A stretch of DNA of 64,000 nt from Hygrophila difformis. Its lineage: Eukaryota; Streptophyta; Magnoliopsida; Lamiales; Acanthaceae. How positions within the stretch are numbered: position 1 is the first letter of the stretch; each line of letters opens with the position of its first letter. Below the pieces are notes generated by a model. The model was not told the origin of the DNA, did no database searches, and saw only the letters and a program-made list of their open reading frames with translations. Location of the stretch: contig JAOANR010000008.1 in assembly GCA_030278955.1 (NCBI GenBank), positions 41,399,301 to 41,463,300 of the forward strand, written 5' to 3'. Shown piece by piece: positions 21,638 through 31,568 of the stretch. Both the position numbers and the translations under genes were made by a program.

Positions 21638-24465
21638 TGTAATACCCGAGAATTTTGCAACATAAAATAAATAAATAATAAATAAATGTAATAAACATGA
21701 TAAGTGGATAAAGAATCATAAAAGATGAGAAACGGAAATTAAAAAGGAATCAAATTCCGAGAACCCGGGAAGCCGAAGACAATTTAATCGAATAAATGGT
21801 TACACGGAAACCCGACACCGATGGACTCAATAACTCGAGTCCAAATGTAAATTTAGATCCGAATAAAATTAAGATAGGAAATCGGAACCCGAAGATACCC
21901 CGGAAATCCGAATCCGAGAACATAAAGGGATAGAAGTCCGAAAGAGAGGAGGAAAAGCACGACGGATCGCACGACCCGCCCGGACCGAAGTCCAGGCGGC
22001 ATCCGCGCGGTGGCCACGCGGTCAATGGCTAGAAGGCGCGCCACGGCCGCGCCAGCCTACAGATTTGGCCGTTGCGAGATTCACTCACCCGAATCCGGAT
22101 TTTCCGACTTCGGTTGAACACCTTGCGACTCAAGACTCACCAAGGCTGACCTTGGACGTCCCTAGGTCATGCCTATCTATAAATAACACCTCTTGGAAGC
22201 CCCGAACATTTTTCAAAAAAACCCTACGATACTCTCTATACACAAAACCCTAGATCCGGAAGTCGTCGGAGGCACAAAACCGAACAAGGGGACTGATTGG
22301 GACGAGAATTGGGAGTCCTCGATCATTGGGGTAAGATCCGATCTGTTCTTGTCCATTCTTTTCCATCCTTGATTTGAAACCGAATCCTAATTCGATCCTT
22401 TTTCTATTCTAAACCCCCGATCCGGATCGAGAACGAAGAACCCGACGAACGGAGAAGATAAACGGTGGACTGGAAGCCACGCCTCCAAAATCAACGTTCC
22501 CGGACGACTACGAATCTGTAAGTTAACGCTTACACGGTTTTGGGAGAATTAAAATACATGTAATCTAAAGAACTAAAACAAGAACTTGAAATCTGTCAAC
22601 ATGTGATTTCTACCGGCGCAGCAATTTTGTCTAATTTTTCCGAACCCGTAAAATTCTTCAAACGAGAAAACTTAAAACACAAAAAATGTTTCTAAGACAT
22701 AGATCTATCTACTGTAAAAATTTCATAATTTTTCATTGTGTTTTGATATCCGAAAATGACCGTGAACAGACCTGCCTTCGATTTAGATCTTGAAACGGTG
22801 ATAGATTCTTTATCCGAACTTGAGGTTGATTTTTACCTTAGATCTAGACCGATCTAGGATTGGCGTTGAACATAAGAATTGTAGATCTATGAATTTAGAA
22901 CATCCCGGTAAATTTTTAGAATTTTTTTGTTGAGATTTGAACCTCCGAACCTGAGCCGATCCGATCTGCGTTCGTACCGAAATCAAGAACCTTGACAGAA
23001 ATTAGTTTCGAACTTGAGCTGAAGATTAACCTCTGATCCGTTGAGAATTGGACTTTGAGTGCTAAATGAAAGTTGTAGATAATCATCTTAAGAATCACCC
23101 TGTAAAATTTCATCAAATTTGGAGCTATAGTAGATCTTGAAATCTTGAAACTGATGCGTAGAAACTCGGACAGATTATCACCCTGTTAAAGATTGACATT
23201 TTTCACCTACTTCTGTATCTCGGATTGAAAAACTTAAAACATGAAACTTGTTCATATCTGTGTTTTGGAGTCATTTGTCAAATTTCAGAATTTTTGGACT
23301 TAAACTCGATTTTTAATGAATTTTGAAGTAAATTGTGGTGGACCGAGTCAAATCTTGAAAGTCTTGTTGAAAAAGGATTTTAAATGATATCGGAGCGAGT
23401 AGCATCCTGACATAGTATATTTTGAGAAACTTACTAAATTTGAGAAATTGGCCTTGAAGATTTAACTGAGTGGAAACTCCTTTGAGATGAAATACATAAA
23501 CAAACATTTTCGAAATTCCGTTATGACTAGTTTGAGCTTGCTACGTAGAGGGTGAGTGCTCCATCGGGTGCCCCTCTAGCTTTTCGCTTCGTGCCTAAAC
23601 GGACGAGAGTGACCTATGTAGAGGGTGAGTGCTCTATCGGGTGCCCCTCTAGCTTTTTGCTTCGTGCCTAAACGGACGAGAGTAATCTACGTAGGGGGTG
23701 AGTGCTCTGCAGGGTGCCCTCCTAGCTTTGCACATCGTGCCTGATTGGACGATGGTGTTGAACATGAGAAACTGTGCCAAAACGGCGAGAGAAACTTGAC
23801 TACAAATAAAATCTTGATACTCGGCTAGGGCTTAACGGGAAAATTAAAAGACGTATACTTTCCTTCGCTTATTTAAATTATGCTTCTAAGTTATGTTATG
23901 CAATTATTTACCTTGCAAGCAATATTGTGATGTTATGGAATCCCTGTCTATTTAATTATGCAATTAAATTGTTGTTAGGTAAATAAATTAAATTATGGGG
24001 TATTGTGTACATGTTTTCTTAAAATTTAATTAATGGCTTTGAAACCCCATAATCCTGTATGTGTTAACTTACTCAGCACGTTGTGCTGACCAAAACCATT
24101 ACTTTCTTTTTCCTACAGAGCATGAAGGATTGCATCATCATATGCATGCATGGGATACTCGGGGAAATATTATTTTATTATTCTATTCTTAGTATGAATT
24201 GCATGAACGGGCCTGTCCAACCCGTCTTTTGGCCATGTCGGCCCTACATTTAAATTCCGCTGCATTATACATATGTAAATATTATTTTCCGCTGCAACTT
24301 TGATGTACTATTTTTAAATTATATATGAATTGGCTGTTTGAATGTTTTAAATTCTGAAAAAACCATAGCCTTGCATCTCTTTAGCAAGCTCGGAGAGACC
24401 GTGTCTTGCTAGGGAGGTGTGGCGGTGACATCCCGACCTGGGTGACCAAAAACCGGGGTGTTACA
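21638..24465 (+). repeat. 5' LTR of gag-only element (2828 bp)
   Basis: It starts TGTAATACCCGAGAATTTTG and ends ACCGGGGTGTTACA. It contains three 73-bp tandem units (23541-23757), the covarying hairpin TCAGCAC-GTT-GTGCTGA (24073-24089) and the terminal GGAGGTGTGGCGGTGACATC box. It is closely related to the LTRs at 34962, 38950 and 41309, but where they carry a B-box array it carries the 73-bp units. Confidence 0.92.
23541..23757 (+). repeat. Three 73-bp tandem units
   Basis: Units start at 23541, 23614 and 23687 with CTACGTAGAGGGTGAGTGCT or close variants. Each has GGGTGCCCCTCTAGC and ends near GGACGAGAG. The same module is single-copy in LTRs at about 2624, 11603, 46700, 60334 and, reversed, about 61720-61755. 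Confidence 0.93.
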
Positions 24466-24468
24466 AAG

Positions 24469-24481
24469 TGGTATCAGAGCC
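24469..24481 (+). other. Primer-binding site, tRNA-iMet
   Basis: TGGTATCAGAGCC, four bases after the LTR end, an exact match to the complement of the initiator tRNA-Met 3' end. Confidence 0.95.
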
Positions 24482-24807
24482 CGGCTTATTTTTCAATTAG
24501 TATTTTTAAACCTATTATTATTATTATTTTAACTATTATTTTTAAACCATTATTATTTTTAAACTATTATTGAAGCTCAAATTATTATTTTGAAAGTTTC
24601 CTAGCCCAAATTATTTTTTTTGAGCCCAAATGATAATTTTTGACCCAATATAGAGGTCAAAGAATTTTAACTATTATTTTAAAGCATTAGTTCCATGGAA
24701 TAAATTTTTATTTTAAACCCATGGAAAAAAATATATATAGTGCATGAACTATTTTTGGGGGGAAATCATCATTTGCATTTGCATATTGCATTTCCTTTAT
24801 TTAAAGA

Positions 24808-24883
24808 ACTTAGATCTTGGCGAATTTTAACTTAGAATCTTGGCGAAGTTAACCTAGAACCTTGGCGAATATTAACTTAGACC
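24808..24883 (+). repeat. Leader mini-repeat CTTAGAATCTTGGCGAA
   Basis: Three to four imperfect copies of AACTTAGATCTTGGCGAAT lie in the leader between primer site and gag. The same unit is repeated in the leader at 37973-38076. The rest of the leader (24482-25347) is AT-rich with no ORF. Confidence 0.8.
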
Positions 24884-25347
24884 TTTTGCTTGCACCAGAT
24901 GACTTAGACGCTTGGCATCAAATTAGAAACGCTCACTAGAGACTAATCTTGCCGTAGTTCTAGATCGCGTTCATCTAAGCGCACACCTAAGCATAGCAAA
25001 TCTCGACCTTAGCCATTCCTATCTTTGTACGGATAGAAAATTTCCTCATGTGGGAAAAACCCAAGTTTTATTAAAACACTTTTTATCCCAAAAATCTTGT
25101 TTGGTTTCCCAAGCAACGAATGCAAAATTTCAAATTCGAAGAAAAAAAAAACCTGGACAGACCTGTTCGAACTAAAAAAAAAAATCGAAATAAAATAAAA
25201 TCAAATAAAATAAAACCCAGGAGCGTACGACGCTTCTTAGTTCGAGCGAGCACCACGCGCGAAATTACAAAACACATATACATTTATAAAAATCGTTAAG
25301 ACTATATATTAATTTCACAAGACTTAATCCACACCGTTTGTAACAGA

Positions 25348-26532
25348 ATGGCACCCAGAGGTAGACCGAGAACCCAACCGGCTCCCCAAACTACTACTGA
25401 AGTCCCACCAAATGTCACGGAACCGGTAGAAGAACAACCTCAAGGTGCGCAGGACGCCCCCGCACCGAACAATGTGGGCGATCGTCTTCGGACGATAGAA
25501 GAGGTCTTGATTGCGCTAGGGAACGCGCAAGTCAATCAGGGTCAACCCGCGGCGGTACCTCCGCCCCAAGCTTGTCCCAACTATCTGGCCATGGTGAATC
25601 CTTACCAGCCACCCCACTATGCTGGTGAGGAGGATCCAGCAAAACTGGAGGAATGGATCCGGACTTTTGACAAGCTTCTGGGGGCAGTCAAGTGTCCGGA
25701 AGGAGAGAGAGTGCACGTCGCTTCGTACTACTTGGGAGGCGAAGCGGACGACTGGTGGCAAGCGACTCAAGCGAAACTGCAAGAAGATGATGAGCCCTAA
25801 TCGTGGGCGGAAATGATGGAGATGCTCAGGAATAGATTCTATCCCCTGAGTACCAAAGCAGCGATGTACGAAGAATTTCTGTCGCTGAAACAAGGGAGCC
25901 AGACAGTGCAAGAGTACTACACTCGATTCAAGGAGCTGGTGAGGTTCGCACCAAGATTAGTACCCACAGATGCGGAGAAGGCTCAAAAATTCGAGATGGG
26001 ACTGAACCTGGAAGTACGCGAGGTGATCACAGGGGTGCACTACCCCGACCTACAAGCTGTTTATGATCGTACGGTAGCGGTTGCACGAGTTCAAGGACTG
26101 AAGCGTAAGGCGAAAGGTGAGACTGGCCGAGGTCCCCATGGACAAGGCAAAAGAGATAAGGACCGCAGAACTGATATTGACTTGGGTAGAAATAATTATC
26201 GTGAAGGACCAAATGGGCTAGCCCAAGGCGACGATGAAGGCAACAATAGAAAGATTTTCAACCGTGAAGGCTACGTACCCCGATGCCCAAAGTGTAACCA
26301 ACCTCATCTGGTGAGAGGATGCCCTCAACCCGACACCTGCTTCCGGTGTGGTCGACGTGGACATCGGATGAAAGAGTGCCGAACCCATATTAAGAATATC
26401 ACCAAGAGAGTGGACCTGGCCGCTGGACCTGACCAGCCACGGAACCCAGACGGTCAAAATGGCAAGAACCAAGGGCACCGATACCCTCAGAATAAAGACC
26501 CAAAACCCGAACCTTTTGAGAATAATAAGTAG
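25348..26532 (+). pseudogene. gag: Gag of gag-only element, one in-frame stop
   Basis: The start [11 protein letters not shown] fits the gag starts at 4989 and 38414. The frame is open 25348-25800, has one TAA (25798-25800) where the relative has a Tyr codon, then stays open in the same frame to TAG at 26530-26532. The Gag domain spans about residues 95-255 ([36 protein letters not shown]). Two zinc knuckles follow (CPKCNQPHLVRGC and CFRCGRRGHRMKEC). Just after the basic, Asn/Gln-rich tail the sequence joins the post-pol UTR, so the deletion removed protease to chromodomain. Gag would form the particle and bind RNA. Confidence 0.92.
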
Positions 26533-26811
26533 GCAGTTATGGGGACATAATGAGATCCTAAGGGGGAGAGGATGTAATACCCCGTAAGATAGACATTTAT
26601 TTTTGACAATATGTATTCCGAATAAATAAATAAACAAATTCAAATTGTTTTGAACTACGTTATGGCTTGATCCCTTCATAGGGTACGTAGGCAGCTTAGA
26701 AGTTTTAATTCTAAGTTCAGTCACGAAATAATAAAACAAACAAAAGACCTTAGTACGAGAAAAGCCGAAACACAACTTCGAGGACGAAGTTGATTCTTAA
26801 GGAGGGTAGAC
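26533..26811 (+). other. 3' UTR with decoy PPT/LTR start, hairpins and PPT
   Basis: AAGGGGGAGAGGA with TGTAATACCCCG (26573) forms the decoy junction. Hairpins: CTACGT 26655-26660 / ACGTAG 26685-26690 with inner CCCT/AGGG; CTTAGAA 26695-26701 / TTCTAAG 26709-26715; and CAACTTCG-AGGA-CGAAGTTG 26773-26792. The true purine tract AAGGAGGGTAGAC precedes the LTR at 26812. Confidence 0.85.
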
Positions 26812-26997
26812 TGTAATACCCGAGAATTTTGCAACATAAAATAAATAAATAATAAATAAATGTAATAAACATGATAAGTGGATAAAGAATCATAAAAGAT
26901 GAGAAATGGAAATTAAAAAGGAATCAAATTCCGAGAACCCGGGAAGCCGAAGACAATTTAATCGAATAAATGGTTACACGGAAACCCGACACCGATG
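26812..26997 (+). repeat. Truncated 3' LTR (186 bp)
   Basis: It repeats the first 186 bp of the 5' LTR, to CCCGACACCGATG, and then switches directly to Athila LTR sequence at the exact site where the left flank stopped, with ATGA shared at the joint. Confidence 0.9.
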
Positions 26998-27231
26998 AAC
27001 ACTCTAATTTTCCGCACACTATATCTGAACAGCGTGGAGGGAGTTATTATTCAAAGAATGTTCCTCAGATTCGATTAATACATGGAATTAAACTCCTCAC
27101 AGTAAAATCTAAATAATGCGGCGAGGTTGTTTAAATCCTGTTTATAGAATAGATGATATATACTTATAACGAGGATAGATTTGGTTTCCTTCAGGAAAGG
27201 AACCAATTCTGATGTCATCTCAGATTATTCC

Positions 27232-27259
27232 CTCGCTTTGTTCAAGTGAACAAAGCGAG
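27232..27259. repeat. Perfect palindrome in Athila LTR (12-bp arms)
   Basis: CTCGCTTTGTTC, loop AAGT, GAACAAAGCGAG. One of a set of similar palindromes in this LTR (others near 27307, 27391 and 27487). Confidence 0.95.
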
Positions 27260-28422
27260 AGCTCTGATATAACATGTTTAAGAGTTAAAGATGATAGGAT
27301 TCATCCCTCGCTTCATCCCAGTGATGAGATAAGGCGAGGACGAAGTATTATATGAAGGAAAATACTAAGTTTAAGATATATTGAAGATCTTCCTCGCTCT
27401 ATTCCATATCTAGAGATATTGCGAGTAAGATTTCTCAACCTTAATTAGGAGAGTAAATTCCAAAGTTTTCAGTTCTCCAAGATTGTCACGCTATGTTTAA
27501 CACTGCGTGGGTCTTTAAGAACTTAATGAAGATTAATTCACTAACCTTCAATATTATTATTAAGAACCGAAATCTGATTAAAAATACAACTGGGAAATTT
27601 ATTCATTCAATTATCCCGTGAAAGATATTCATGAACTCGATAATTGCATTTTCAGAACTTCTAAGATACATGTAATTGCGAACATCTACAGTTTGATGAA
27701 TTATGAAATGAATGAAATCACAGAAAATGGATTGTAAAGTTCCCAAGAAATTCTGATTCAAGCAGATTATTGAGGATTAAGATACTTCCTTGCAGGATTA
27801 AAGAAATCAAATAATGAATTCAAATCAGGAATACGGAATCTCAAGCTGCTTTAGGAAAACACAACTGAAATTCTCTATTATACATGCAATTCCCCTAATT
27901 CTAACCATTGTTCTTACTGATCCAGTCATGAGAATTCAATAATTGCGATCCAAAAGTGAAATTATTCAATATAACATTTGATTTTCCTCCACAAATCATA
28001 AAATGTAACAAGAAATGTAAACGAAAACACCTTGGAGATCTAGATTTCATTGGAAAACCGCGAAATCGATTCAACGAAGTTGTGAAAACAAGATAGGTGT
28101 TCGACGATGCGATGGTGAAAAAACATCCTGAATGCCATCCTTCTCTCCAGATATTCATTAATCTAATCTAATCTACTGAACAAAAGTTCAAACTAATCTG
28201 CTGAAAAATTGAAAATCGAATCTGAAGAACACAAACATAAATTGCAGAACGTAAACCCTAACTACCTACCTACTAAGCTCTAAAAATGAAATAGGAGAAT
28301 ACTGAGAGAAATTCTTCGATCTCCAGCTTAGCCCGAGCTGATCTCCAAGTGGGTCTATTTATAGACTTGTGAAAGTAACCGTCTCCCAACTGGATGCTAA
28401 CTGCTCGCGCTTTCTCTCTCGC

Positions 28423-28455
28423 CCCACGCTTTGTCCTGTTCCTTCAAAGCGTGGG
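28423..28455. repeat. Perfect palindrome in Athila LTR (11-bp arms)
   Basis: CCCACGCTTTG, an 11-base loop, CAAAGCGTGGG. Same theme as 27232-27259 and 50836-50865. Confidence 0.95.
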
Positions 28456-28940
28456 CAGTGTGAAGTTGCCTCCTCTGACAAAGCGAGGTCTTCACAATCT
28501 TCATCAAATAAAATTCTCCTCGCTATAACTCTTGCTTTTCCAAACTCACGCAAACTCAACTCTTCTCGTAATGTGACTTTGAATATCGCGTGAACTTTCC
28601 TTACTTATGCAATTCCGTTCCCGCACTCCTTTTGCGTCAACTCTTCCTCGCCCGCGACATGGACTAAGCTTCTCCCTCGCAACATCACTTTTACTTCCTG
28701 TTGACAAGGCGAGACTTAGTTCGTAGCAAGAAACAATGCGAGACCAAAAAAAAAAATCAAATTATTCTAACAGTTTAAAGCCATTTCCATGAGTATTTAG
28801 ATTCTTATCCTGATCCTAATCTTCCAAGACTTTTGACATTCTTTTTCCCGTTCTTCACATAATATCGAGGAAAATAAGGTCAGAGATTATGATCATGACA
28901 ACAATTTAGACGATAATGACAGTCATGATGACTGTCATCA

Positions 28941-30164
28941 CCATCCTCACATTTAGAACCACTTGTCCCCAAGTGGTAGGAAACTGCAAAGTTTCAAAGA
29001 ACGAGTCTAAATTGTGGCCTCCAAAATTCAGAATTAATATAAGACCTTCATTGGATCCTTGCCTTTTCTTTTCCAACTATTTCAAGCTTAACTCATTCAG
29101 TCAATTGATGCTTCATACCTGACTTCTAATTCACCAGACTCAATGAAGATATTGACAAGAGTGATTTCCATTTTTGTGGGTTATTGTATTGTCCTTTAGT
29201 TAGTCAGATTTTCTCCTTTCACGCTCAATCCTATCCAACTTATGTGCATACCTTGTGCTTCTGAATCCTTAGCCAAAAAGAATAAGATTCTTTTTTTTTT
29301 ATCAAGGGGTGGCTTCTCGTGGCTTTCAATAGCTCAGTTTCACATTATTAGGAGGAGTCCAAGACCTGACATTGCAGATGAAACTTCAACTCCCCTACCC
29401 TTGACTTTGCTCTTTTAGAGTTCTTCAACCCATAAGTCAGAGGGGCAGCTGTGCCAGCTACTTATATCCACGTTATTTTACCACGTTTGTTTCTAAAGTT
29501 TCCTTGTTTTGGCTTTGGACTCATACTTCACTTGATATGCACACTCATCTTTTAACAGAGACTAGATTGGATCAATCCTTCTAACCTTAGTCCAATTTGT
29601 TGTCATAGTATGCAAATCACTCAAGTTAATAAAATCACAAAGTCTTCAAATCATTCATCTAGTAATGGCATGAATCAATCTCAAAGTACTCAGCTTTCAA
29701 CAGTTGTTAAAAGCGGCTTCAGATACAATTAGGTTCTTTAAAGTGTATGTTTCTGTCATCAGCCACTTAGACTTAGTCTTCTACTTCTTTAGCAACTTCC
29801 TATCCCACTTGGGTTCTAGTTTTGATTACCAAAACATTCCCTATGTCATAGAATATTGATTCTATAGAATGACTTGATCTAAAGCTTATCTACTCTATCC
29901 TAATCAAGTAGTGAATTCAAAATAAGGCAATCAGAAGTTCAAATAGGAGAAATAATGGAGAAATGCTAGAAGAATAATATACATAAGAAAGAGTTTTAGA
30001 TACTCCCCTATGAGAATGTCTGCACTTCTTGATCTATGCAGTTCCTGACGGATCATTGTTTGGATCTTTAGGAGGTGCTGAGAGTGACTTTTTAATGTCA
30101 GCTACCAAGGTGGCTAGGATATCAACCAGCCTCGTGTTATTCTGCTGCTCCTGCCTCCTGAGCT
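28941..30164 (-). other. Athila 3' untranslated region and purine tract
   Basis: On the minus strand the LTR start at 28940 is preceded by AAATGTGAGGATGG, a fair purine tract, so the internal region of this element lies to the right. The remaining 1.2 kb has no supported ORF. Confidence 0.65.
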
Positions 30165-31568
30165 CTATATCCCTCTCTCTCTCTCTCTTTCGCGTCTTGT
30201 TTCTTCCAACGCTTCCCTTCTCAGCCTATTATATCTTTCCATCTCCTCTCTTCTCATTTTTTCATGCCTATCCCATTCTTCCTTTCTTATCTTCTCTTGC
30301 CTTTCCATCTCATCTTTCCTGAGTTTTTCTTCAGTTTGAATCCTGGCATGTTCAAGCTCAATTCTCTTCTGTTCCATCTCCCTTTGTATGTGTTTGTCTT
30401 CTGAAATGGTTTTTACCAACATTTCCATAGACTGTGCAAAACTTTGGATTGAAGTACTCATGTTCTGAGATTCATCCACTGACACTGTATTCCTGAATGG
30501 TTGTCTTTGAAGTTGAGATGGTGCAGAAACATCTTCGAGCTCCTCATCTTCAGGAATAACATTTAATGCAGGAGATGCTGCTGAAATCTTTGATCTCTTT
30601 ACTGCAGCTTTAAATTGAGATGATTTAGATTTTGAAGGAAGTTTGGGTTGCCTGGCTTTAGAAGATGGTACTTTTGATCCTGAACCTTCAGAGCTCTGTT
30701 CATCCAAATCTGGCAATTGATAAACCAATTCTCCTCTTAGAGTGTCCACTGGAAAAGGAATAGGTGGATCTATCCTTATAATTTCTGTCAAGAATGGTGC
30801 CATCAGTACTCCCTGCTTTTCACAAAGTCTTCTAATAAGATTTGGGTACGCTAGTGCTGCATCTTCCCCAACTCTTGATTTGATAACATTGAGCACATGA
30901 TGTGCAGCACTACATTTTCTTCCTGCCCAAATCAATGCAAATCCTTCAAAAGTTCCAGCAGAAGGTCCTTGAAAATTAGTAGTAGACCTGAGCTTTGAGT
31001 AGTAGAAATCAAGTGTTGGCAGGTACTCAGTTTTCAAATTCTTAAGTGGAATTTTATTTTGTTCAGTTCCTCTGTGTGTTGAACAAAATCCTAATGCCAT
31101 TTTTCTAGCATTGATCAATTTATTGCCCTGAGTCTTTTTCCTAAAAAGGATTTCAGACCTGACTTCTGGTTGTTCCAACATAGGTGCCTGTATTGAATCA
31201 TTTAGAGTATCCACATTGACTTGCACTGTTTTACCCCGGATCCAAGTTGTCTCAGCTTCCACATCAAAATTGGCATAGAATTCCATGGTCAACTCCACAT
31301 ATCCACACTTGTTATTATGCCTTATGAAGATGTCCCATTCATTGATCCTTCTCCAGTAATTGATACACTTATGGCTCAGATACTTAGGATGGAATCCCTT
31401 GTCTGGAACAATCATCTTTGACATTCTCTGGTAATTTTCCACTGCCTCTTTTCTTCCATTGAATTTAGTTTTGATTTCCTCCTCTGTAAACTCAGTTCTT
31501 TTCTCAATACTGTCAGGAATTGACAATCTTACCTTCGGACTATTCTTCCCCCAGTAGCTTAAAGGCAT
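30165..31568 (-). CDS. Athila-associated terminal ORF with plant transposon-type domain (467 aa)
   Basis: A long open frame lies between the 3' LTR (left) and where pol would be (right), the env-like position of Athila elements. Residues about 20-270 resemble the putative plant transposon protein domain (PF20167 type) as I remember it: KGFHPKYLSHKCINYWRRIN, VELTMEFYANF and TTWIRGKTVQVN. The middle is Ser/Lys-rich. About 360-467 is a strongly charged coiled coil (EMEQKRIELEHARIQTEEK and later RREEMERYNRLRREALEE). There is no transmembrane segment or signal peptide, so it is not a typical envelope protein. The ATG at 31568 lies just after a frameshift, so the true protein was longer. The molecular function of this domain is unknown to me. 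Confidence 0.65.
   Translation of the reverse strand: MPLSYWGKNSPKVRLSIPDSIEKRTEFTEEEIKTKFNGRKEAVENYQRMSKMIVPDKGFHPKYLSHKCINYWRRINEWDIFIRHNNKCGYVELTMEFYANFDVEAETTWIRGKTVQVNVDTLNDSIQAPMLEQPEVRSEILFRKKTQGNKLINARKMALGFCSTHRGTEQNKIPLKNLKTEYLPTLDFYYSKLRSTTNFQGPSAGTFEGFALIWAGRKCSAAHHVLNVIKSRVGEDAALAYPNLIRRLCEKQGVLMAPFLTEIIRIDPPIPFPVDTLRGELVYQLPDLDEQSSEGSGSKVPSSKARQPKLPSKSKSSQFKAAVKRSKISAASPALNVIPEDEELEDVSAPSQLQRQPFRNTVSVDESQNMSTSIQSFAQSMEMLVKTISEDKHIQREMEQKRIELEHARIQTEEKLRKDEMERQEKIRKEEWDRHEKMRREEMERYNRLRREALEETRRERERERGI

Larger units (their letters stand above)
21638..26997 (+). mobile_element. Gag-only (pol-deleted) chromovirus with truncated 3' LTR
   Basis: It has a full 5' LTR (21638-24465), an iMet primer site and a gag with one stop. 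Then it jumps straight to the 3' UTR, with no protease, RT or integrase, and ends with only 186 bp of 3' LTR. It is inserted in an Athila LTR. The related LTR at 58695-58712 shows the empty site (AAAACTATGAACATTC). ATGA is present at both junctions (21634-21637 and 26995-26998). Such an element could move only with proteins from a complete relative. Confidence 0.88.
26999..28940 (-). repeat. Athila 3' LTR, proximal part (continues 20126-21637)
   Basis: It resumes with ACACTCTAATTTTCCGC, matching ACATTCTAGTTTTCTGC at 58707, and ends at 28940, where the minus strand starts TGATGACAGTCAT. It contains several perfect palindromes on the theme CTCGCTTTGT...ACAAAGCGAG. Short ORFs here are not supported. 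A TATTTATAGA-type segment near 28355 could be the LTR TATA region in the plus direction only, so it is not claimed. Confidence 0.85.

Noticed and set aside
20126..28940. One giant Athila spanning 20126-60333
   Set aside because: Both ends are minus-oriented Athila LTRs with complementary internal halves, but the LTRs look too diverged for one element with recognisable coding parts; two elements are simpler. A full alignment could reopen this.
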